64,000 nt of DNA from Petrimonas sp. IBARAKI (GTDB lineage: Bacteria > Bacteroidota > Bacteroidia > Bacteroidales > Dysgonomonadaceae). The stretch spans positions 124,001 to 188,000 of the forward strand of contig AP018040.2 of NCBI GenBank assembly GCA_002356435.2. Reading direction: 5' to 3'. The notes under the pieces were generated by a model. That model had not been told where the DNA came from, did no database searches, and saw only the letters and a list, made by a program, of their open reading frames with translations. How positions within the stretch are numbered: position 1 is the stretch's first letter; each line of letters starts with the position of its first letter. Both the position numbers and the translations under genes were made by a program. Shown piece after piece: positions 58,773 through 64,000 of this stretch.

Positions 58773-60158
58773 CTATTCAATATATTTTTTTATCCGTTCT
58801 AAAATAGTTTCATTCACACCAATTATCTCCGCAATTTTCAATGCTTCGTGCGGCACTTCCTTTTCCGCGGTTTCTTCCAGCGAATAGTCGATGAAAGAGT
58901 TGATGTTGGCGACGGTTATTTTTTCGTTGTTCCTGTTTTCCGTAAATCCTTTCACGCGCAGCTTCCGGCAGGACATGCCGATACTGTAGTGTGTGGTGAT
59001 AAGCGATTGCACGTTATGCTGAATGAAGAAGTCGAGTATTCCGCACACTATGGCAGCGCCTTCTGCCGGATTGGTGGTACGGGCCGGTTCATCAATAAGT
59101 ACAAGTTGTTTAACTTGTTGATTTGTGTTGTCGATAGCGGTGTTCAGGCGAAGCATTTCGGCAGCAAAAGAAGAGAGCCCTCTCCCTTCGTCCTCACTGT
59201 CGCCCACGCTGATAACAATTTGTTCAACGGGCACAACGGTTGCCGATTGGGCAGCAACGTAAAACCCAAACTGCATCATTGTTTGTGCCAGGGCCACGCT
59301 TTTCAGCAGAACGCTCTTGCCCGACATGTTGGCTCCGGTAATCACGGTGGGTTGCATCGGGACAGTGATATCCACCGGCTGAAAATCCTTGTGTTGCCCC
59401 CGCAACAAGTTCCGGATTTCAGGATGGAACAGTGCAGTGTATGCGGTTCTCTGGTCGTCGACGGTTGGCCTGCATAGTCCTGATTCTTTTACCTGAAGGG
59501 CTTTGGCAAACACAACATCAAGCCGGGCAATTTCGTGCAAGGCTTTCGACAAGGCTGGAGCGTGCGGAAGAAGCTGTTGTACAAGGTCTTTTCGGATCTT
59601 ATCCTCGAGCAGTTGCGCCTGTAAACGAACCGGCTCTGTTTCCTGTTCGTCACACTCTTGCCCCGACATCCTGCTTAATTGAGTACGCAGCGCTGCCAGG
59701 GCCGGTGAATAACGGTCGTACACGTAAAAGTGAGGAATTCGTTTTTTTTCCGGGTCGAGGATATCGATAATTTTTTCGAGAACAGGGATAGCTGCAAAAG
59801 AAATTTTCAATTGTCCGGCAAGTTCGCGCACGGATTCTGCAAGCAGGGCGAAATGTTTTATTTCGAACAGTTCAATATCGGTCAATGTGTTTTTGGTTGA
59901 GAGGAGTCTTACGGTCCCTGAAATGTCGCGTAACTGCGTCAGCCTCGAAAAGAGCACCGACAGTAGTCTCTCGTTCTCCGTTGTGTTGACGATGTTGAAA
60001 GCCGTTTCAGTTTCATCCATAGCTGTTTCAATATCGTTTCGGTTTGTCAGGAACGGCAAAGAAAACAGCTCCTTTCTTCCGGCGGGAGAAAGAATGTTCA
60101 GCGAGTTTAGGATATAACCGAATCCGCTGATTTGCTGTATGGCTTGTCTTATGGTCAA
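58773..60158 (-). CDS. MutS-like ATPase of the lysine cluster (no mismatch domain)
   Basis: 461 residues. The C-terminal half is a MutS ATPase core: Walker A VITGANMSGKSVLLKSVALA (275-282 GANMSGKS), a DSEDEGRGLSSFAAEML segment like the MutS D-loop/signature, and Walker B LVLIDEPARTTNPAEG (about 352-367). The N-terminal half is helical and corresponds to the lever/clamp region; the mismatch-binding and connector domains are missing. Starts with TTG at 60156-60158, overlapping the P-loop gene stop (TTGA). Similar proteins sit in lysine and ornithine aminomutase clusters of other bacteria and have been suggested to reactivate or assemble the B12 enzyme. Not a mismatch-repair MutS. Confidence 0.85.
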   Translation of the reverse strand: MTIRQAIQQISGFGYILNSLNILSPAGRKELFSLPFLTNRNDIETAMDETETAFNIVNTTENERLLSVLFSRLTQLRDISGTVRLLSTKNTLTDIELFEIKHFALLAESVRELAGQLKISFAAIPVLEKIIDILDPEKKRIPHFYVYDRYSPALAALRTQLSRMSGQECDEQETEPVRLQAQLLEDKIRKDLVQQLLPHAPALSKALHEIARLDVVFAKALQVKESGLCRPTVDDQRTAYTALFHPEIRNLLRGQHKDFQPVDITVPMQPTVITGANMSGKSVLLKSVALAQTMMQFGFYVAAQSATVVPVEQIVISVGDSEDEGRGLSSFAAEMLRLNTAIDNTNQQVKQLVLIDEPARTTNPAEGAAIVCGILDFFIQHNVQSLITTHYSIGMSCRKLRVKGFTENRNNEKITVANINSFIDYSLEETAEKEVPHEALKIAEIIGVNETILERIKKYIE

Positions 60159-61186
60159 AATTCTTGGTTGCTGTCCGTTGGATGAATTATTCTTTTCACA
60201 TCATATACCGGCACATTCAGTGCTTTGTTCATTTCCCGTTGAAGCGAGTCGGGATCGAGCCAAAAGCCGCTGGGCGATAATGGATTTACCGTCACGGCAA
60301 TGAGCTTGCTTCGTACGACACTCTTCATCGAATTTCCGCTTTTCAGGAATGCGTTGAATTCTTTTTGCGAGACAAATAATTTTGTGAAATCGCTCACCAT
60401 CAGTTCAACATTCCTGTTCTGTAACCGCAGTATTGAAAGCAGCTTATCGCTTACGGCTCCCGGTACGTATATTCGCGTACCAAACCGGAAAATATCCTTT
60501 TCCCTTTTATCGAGAAGGAATACCGAGGGTATTTCCAAATCGCGCACACGGCCATCGGCGTCTATCGCCCACATACCGCCTTTTAACGGTTGCAGTTCCC
60601 GAACAAGTTTCCCCTCAACGCACGGCAATTCGATCAGCTGCTGCACAAAGCGCGTTTCACGCACCAACTGCGGGATGTTTGCCGAAAGTGACGCTCCCGT
60701 GGAAAGAATCATTGCCTCGGTAACAACAGGTGAGGCAAGACTCAGGCGCGACAGTGCACCGTCCACGATTGTGGTTTGAACACCAAAACGGCCCATTCCA
60801 TCGATAAGCTTCTTCATTCCGGCGGTGTCTGGTGGTCCGGAAAGGACAACTTTTCCCAGTAATTTGACACGTGCCGTTATCAATCTGCCTAATGCCGTTC
60901 GTACGTCGCCAACCTCCAAAATCTCCGATACAATTCTCCGTTCGGAATAGTGTTTCTCGGAGGTCACAAAAATCATTCCCTCGAACAGTGTTATTTCCGG
61001 CTTGGGTGTTAGCGTAACGCTGTCGGTGCGTTCTCCGTCTACACCGATCGAGGTCACTGCCACTTGCACGTTCTTCCTCTTCAGGCGATTTAGGACGTAG
61101 TTCAACGTTTCGGTTTTTCCCGTGTTTTTTTCGAGTCCTACGATCGAAACGCTGCGGTGGGATAATATGTCGTCGATAAAGGGCAC
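60155..61186 (-). CDS. P-loop protein of the lysine cluster, unknown function
   Basis: 343 residues. Near the N-terminus VSIVGLEKNTGKTETLNYVL is a Walker A-like loop (Gly17 to Thr25), followed by VAVTSIGVDGERTD and LSGPPDTAGMKKLIDGMG, giving a SIMIBI/MRP-like P-loop arrangement. It has no recognised catalytic domain. It starts with GTG at 61184-61186, one base after kamA ends, and overlaps the MutS-like gene. Position between kamA and the MutS-like/kamDE genes suggests a joint role in the aminomutase system, for example cofactor exchange or reactivation. Function is otherwise unknown. Confidence 0.8.
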   Translation of the reverse strand: MPFIDDILSHRSVSIVGLEKNTGKTETLNYVLNRLKRKNVQVAVTSIGVDGERTDSVTLTPKPEITLFEGMIFVTSEKHYSERRIVSEILEVGDVRTALGRLITARVKLLGKVVLSGPPDTAGMKKLIDGMGRFGVQTTIVDGALSRLSLASPVVTEAMILSTGASLSANIPQLVRETRFVQQLIELPCVEGKLVRELQPLKGGMWAIDADGRVRDLEIPSVFLLDKREKDIFRFGTRIYVPGAVSDKLLSILRLQNRNVELMVSDFTKLFVSQKEFNAFLKSGNSMKSVVRSKLIAVTVNPLSPSGFWLDPDSLQREMNKALNVPVYDVKRIIHPTDSNQEF

Positions 61187-61187
61187 T

Positions 61188-62426
61188 TTAGTGTCCGTTC
61201 CGTTTAAACCTGTTCAAGTCTTTGGGTTCCAGCGATAATTGCCGTCCCGAAAGTAACGCTGCCACACCTTCTTTTTTCTGTTTGGCGCATTCGGGGCAAT
61301 GGCAATCTTCCTTGTAGTCTTCCGGCTCGGTGTACGCACTGATAACACCTTCGTAGTTGCGCACAATGACACGGTTGGGCGATTGCGAAATCATGTATGT
61401 GGGCATCACGGGGACCTTCCCTCCTCCGCCGGGTGCATCCACCACAAAGGTGGGTACGAGGTAACCGGAAGTATGCCCCCGCAGGTTTTCAATGATTTCA
61501 ATGCCTTTTGAAATCGGCGTGCGGAAGTGGCCGATTCCTTTTGACTGGTCGCAAATATAGATGTAATATGGCCGTACACGAATGCGCCCCAGGCCGTGTA
61601 CGAGTTCACGCATGACGTAAGTACAGTCGTTGATGCCGCGCAGCAGTACGGTTTGGTTGCCGAGGGGTACCCCGGCAGCAGAAAGCTTGTTGCAGGCTTC
61701 GGTGGCTTCAGGCGTGATTTCGTTGGGGTGGTTGAAATGTGTGTTGAGCCATATGGGATGGTATTTTTTTATCATCTCGCAGAGCTCATCCGTGATACGT
61801 TGCGGCATGACCACAGGCACGCGGGTTCCGAAACGAATGATTTCGACATGCGGAATGTCGCGCAAGCGCCTGAGGATATATTCTATCCTGTCGTCGCTCA
61901 TCAATAGCGCGTCACCGCCAGAAAGGAGCACGTCGCGGATTTCCGGGGTCCTGGCAATGTAGTTGATGCAATTATCGATACGTTCGATGGGCGCGCCGGC
62001 ATCCTTTTGCCCGGCAAATCGGCGGCGGGTGCAATGGCGGCAGTACATGGCACACATATCGGTGATGAGAAAAAGTACACGGTCGGGATACCGATGCGTG
62101 AGTCCGGGCACGGGAGAGTCGCCGTCTTCATGCAGGGGGTCGTCGAGGTCGCCACGGGAGATGTGCAGCTCATTAATAGTAGGAATCGCCTGCTTGCGGA
62201 TGGGGCAATGCGGATCTTCCCTGTTTATCAAACTCAGGTAATAAGGCGTGATGGCCATCCGCAGTGTTTTTAGCGATTCGCGTACCCCTTCCTCTTCTTC
62301 CCGTGTCAGGCGGATATGTTGTTTCAGGGCTTCAAGTGATTCAATGCGGTTCTTCACTTGCCATTTCCAATCGTTCCATTGTTCGTCGGGAACGTGAGAA
62401 AAAAATTGGCGGATTGAAGTGCTCAT
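61188..62426 (-). CDS. kamA: L-lysine 2,3-aminomutase
   Basis: 412 residues from MSTSIRQFFSHVPDEQWNDW. Radical-SAM Cys125-x3-Cys129-x2-Cys132 in TDMCAMYCRHCTRR; PLP-binding Lys337 in DAPGGGGKVPVMPTY; zinc ligands Cys268 (GINDCTYV) and Cys375, Cys377, Cys380 (KEDCHCPECAKQ). These positions agree with the clostridial enzyme numbering. It converts L-lysine to L-beta-lysine, the first step of the pathway. The ATG at 62424-62426 is preferred to a TTG upstream. A hairpin lies between it and kdd. Confidence 0.97.
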   Translation of the reverse strand: MSTSIRQFFSHVPDEQWNDWKWQVKNRIESLEALKQHIRLTREEEEGVRESLKTLRMAITPYYLSLINREDPHCPIRKQAIPTINELHISRGDLDDPLHEDGDSPVPGLTHRYPDRVLFLITDMCAMYCRHCTRRRFAGQKDAGAPIERIDNCINYIARTPEIRDVLLSGGDALLMSDDRIEYILRRLRDIPHVEIIRFGTRVPVVMPQRITDELCEMIKKYHPIWLNTHFNHPNEITPEATEACNKLSAAGVPLGNQTVLLRGINDCTYVMRELVHGLGRIRVRPYYIYICDQSKGIGHFRTPISKGIEIIENLRGHTSGYLVPTFVVDAPGGGGKVPVMPTYMISQSPNRVIVRNYEGVISAYTEPEDYKEDCHCPECAKQKKEGVAALLSGRQLSLEPKDLNRFKRNGH

Positions 62427-62461
62427 GTTATTTATGATTTGCGTTATGCTTTGAGCGTTGG

Positions 62462-62498
62462 GCAAAGAGTAAAGAGTGGAGTATCCTTCACCCTTTGC
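62462..62498 (-). other. Imperfect hairpin between kdd and kamA
   Basis: GCAAAG-x-GTGAAG and CTTTAC-x-CTTTGC (minus strand) form a stem of about 13 bp with one mismatch and one wobble, loop of 11 bases. There is no T run after it, so it is more likely an RNA-stability or processing element than a terminator. Confidence 0.35.
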
Positions 62499-62513
62499 TC
62501 CTAGTTCTGCTAA

Positions 62514-63554
62514 TTAGGCGTATAATTCCGTAAAGATATTCCGCAGTTTTTTTGACTCCCGGAGAAGTTGAAGCGTGATTTCGGCGTGTCCGCGGGTGTA
62601 ACCGTTGCCCACGATCATCGTCACGTCACTGCCCACACCTTCGGCTCCGAGAGCCGCTTTCGTGAAACTGGTTGCCATAGAGAAGAAATAAACCACACCC
62701 GTATCTTTGGTGATAAGGATACTGGTCATTTCGGTATCGGGGATATTTACGTTGTTGATGGTAACATCGGCAAGTTGCCCGCTGGTGAGCACTTCTATTT
62801 TTTCCAGAACGGCCACCGGTTGCGTGGCATCGGCCGGAAAGACGTGATCGCAAAAGCCGAGTGTGGTAAGCCGGTCGGTACTCTTTTGCGAATGGGTTAT
62901 CCCGATAACTTTTCCAGTAATGCCGGCCCTTTTTTTGGCCTCGTAGCAGCAGAGCATTCCCGATTTTCCGCCGGCGCCGATAATCACCACCGTGTCTCCC
63001 GGTTTCACCAATTTGGCGGTTTGTGCAGGCGCCCCTGCAACGTCTAACGCCGAGAGGGCCAGCTTCTCGGGCAAGTCTGCAGGTATCCGGGCGTAGATTC
63101 CACTCTCGAAGAGGATGGCTTTCCCGTCGATATCTACCTGGTCCACTTCGTCGCGGATCTCCTTGATGTTGTCAATACGCAGCGGGGTAAGCGAGAGGGA
63201 AACCAGGGTGGCAATCTTGTCTCCAATTTTTAGGTCGGTCTTTCCGACGAGCGCATCCCCGATTCTTTCGACCGTTCCCAGCAACATCCCTCCCGAACCC
63301 GTCCACGGATTGCGGTGTTTACCCTGTGTGGCAACGATTTCGAACATGATTTCCTTTATTTTCTCGTGGTCGCCTCCGGCACGCGCCGAGATATCGGTAA
63401 ACGATGCCGAGTCGATGTTGAGGGTCTGTACGTCGATGAGGATTTCGTTGTCGTAAATCTCATCCATGTTGTTGTCGATTTTGTTTGCCGGTTGCGGCAA
63501 CACGCCTTTCGGCTCAATGACGCGGTGTGTGCCGTACTTGTTTCCTTTTTTCAT
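62514..63554 (-). CDS. kdd: 3,5-diaminohexanoate dehydrogenase
   Basis: 346 residues. Dinucleotide-binding region VKPGDTVVIIGAGGKSGML (GxGxxG-like, GAGGKSG) and the preceding LSALDVAGAPAQTA segment, resembling a zinc-independent MDR-like fold. N-terminal KGNKYGTHRVIEPKGVLPQP is typical of Kdd. It oxidises L-erythro-3,5-diaminohexanoate to 5-amino-3-oxohexanoate with NAD(P)+. Located between kce and kamA in the operon. Confidence 0.93.
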   Translation of the reverse strand: MKKGNKYGTHRVIEPKGVLPQPANKIDNNMDEIYDNEILIDVQTLNIDSASFTDISARAGGDHEKIKEIMFEIVATQGKHRNPWTGSGGMLLGTVERIGDALVGKTDLKIGDKIATLVSLSLTPLRIDNIKEIRDEVDQVDIDGKAILFESGIYARIPADLPEKLALSALDVAGAPAQTAKLVKPGDTVVIIGAGGKSGMLCCYEAKKRAGITGKVIGITHSQKSTDRLTTLGFCDHVFPADATQPVAVLEKIEVLTSGQLADVTINNVNIPDTEMTSILITKDTGVVYFFSMATSFTKAALGAEGVGSDVTMIVGNGYTRGHAEITLQLLRESKKLRNIFTELYA

Positions 63555-63631
63555 GTGGTTATATTTGTTTTTAGGTTTGGACCAGGAAGCAATCCTGTTG
63601 ATTCTATTCGTGGTAATTTATTCCTGTTTAC

Positions 63632-64000
63632 TCATAATGGGTTTAATCCCAGAATAGCTCGTGCTTCCGCAGGCGTGGCGATCTCCCGGTTCAGGAGTTT
63701 TGCCATTTGAACCACTTTATTTACGAGTTCACCGTTGGATTTTGCCAATACGCTGCGAGACAGGTATAGGTTGTCTTCGAATCCCACGCGTACGTGTCCT
63801 CCCATGGCGATGGCGTGTGCGGCAAGGATAAATTCGCTCCGCCCTATTCCGGTGGCAGTCCACGTTGATCCGGCCGGAATCCGGTTCACCATCCATACCA
63901 GGTTCTCGACGGTTGCCGCGGCACATCCGGGAACACCGAGAACAAAGTTGAACTGCATGGGCGGGCCGGGGACATATCCTTTGGCTGCTAGGTGAAGTGC
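63632..64000 (-). CDS. kce: 3-keto-5-aminohexanoate cleavage enzyme, C-terminal part (cut by window end)
   Basis: 122 residues visible; the frame stays open to the window edge, so the N-terminal half with the main zinc-site residues is missing. Visible blocks QFNFVLGVPGCAAATVENLV, GRSEFILAAHAIAMGGHVRV and FEDNLYLSRSVLAKSNGELV are the C-terminal part of BKACE/Kce proteins. The enzyme uses acetyl-CoA to cleave 3-keto-5-aminohexanoate into 3-aminobutyryl-CoA and acetoacetate. First visible gene of the operon; kal and probably atoD would be expected further upstream. Confidence 0.93.
   Translation of the reverse strand, partial: ALHLAAKGYVPGPPMQFNFVLGVPGCAAATVENLVWMVNRIPAGSTWTATGIGRSEFILAAHAIAMGGHVRVGFEDNLYLSRSVLAKSNGELVNKVVQMAKLLNREIATPAEARAILGLNPL

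Noticed and set aside
58773-60158. DNA mismatch-repair protein MutS
   Set aside because: Only the ATPase/lever part is present (461 residues) and it sits in a lysine operon; mismatch and connector domains are missing.

Overview
The window looks like chromosomal DNA of an anaerobic, amino-acid- and sugar-fermenting member of the Bacteroidota, order Bacteroidales. Direct signs are many TAnnTTTG -7 promoter elements upstream of start codons, short Cys-lipobox lipoprotein signals, DUF4252 proteins, a Nudix-fold sugar regulator and a LacI/MFS/GH13 locus. The combination of a complete-looking lysine-fermentation operon with ptb-buk resembles Dysgonomonadaceae-type fermenters (Petrimonas/Proteiniphilum-like) or Porphyromonas relatives; the genus is an inference. 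No rRNA, CRISPR array, phage, transposase or SusC/SusD pair was seen.

Layout. 1-3.5 kb: the end of a DUF456 membrane gene, a zinc/manganese-type ABC uptake pair (ATPase and His-rich binding lipoprotein), mnmD, and two small lipoproteins, one with an octamer tandem repeat in its leader. 3.6-6 kb: umuDC, tRNA-Ser(CGA), an NlpE-like lipoprotein. 6-9.6 kb: a HExxH metallopeptidase lipoprotein and an M20 dipeptidase. 9.5-12.7 kb: ptb-buk (butyryl-CoA to butyrate plus ATP) followed by an ATP-grasp-like protein of unknown role. 12.7-20.9 kb: a xylose operon (Nudix-type regulator, GH3 xylosidase, xylB, xylA, xylE) with a palindromic candidate operator at its promoter. 20.9-24 kb: an AT-richer pair of M81 and M24 peptidase-like genes next to tRNA-Gly(CCC), then tRNA-Pro(CGG). 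24.4-30.4 kb: a small winged-helix/membrane protein pair with a perfect 16-bp palindrome at its promoter, an Lrp-type regulator, ispD, xseB, a membrane protein, xseA and a subtilisin-like protease.

30.5-35.8 kb: an ECF sigma factor operon flanked by two DUF4252 proteins, a HemG-like flavodoxin pair, pepD and a flippase-like membrane protein. 35.9-37.7 kb: rsmA and corA. 37.7-41.8 kb: GH13 amylase lipoprotein, SLC45-type sugar transporter and LacI regulator with a candidate operator. 41.9-47 kb: alaS, a MerR-type regulator, a DUF1343/NamZ-like protein and pyrophosphatase. 47-49.7 kb: an unusually GC-rich intergenic stretch, then a DUF1080 + Gfo/Idh/MocA pair (3-keto-glycoside type). 49.7-52.7 kb: amidase and an MFS transporter.

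52.7-64 kb: a long minus-strand operon for lysine fermentation, in transcription order kce (cut by the window end), kdd, kamA, a P-loop protein, a MutS-like ATPase, kamD, kamE, a CoA-transferase beta subunit, thiolase, crotonase and 3-hydroxybutyryl-CoA dehydrogenase. These convert lysine through 3,6- and 3,5-diaminohexanoate towards crotonyl-CoA and acetyl-CoA. Ptb-Buk at 10.7-12.7 kb would supply the ATP-yielding last steps. Butyryl-CoA dehydrogenase/Etf, the ammonia lyase (kal) and the CoA-transferase alpha subunit are not in the window. The least-understood part is the MutS-like/P-loop pair embedded among the aminomutase genes, a plausible reactivation or assembly system for lysine 5,6-aminomutase.
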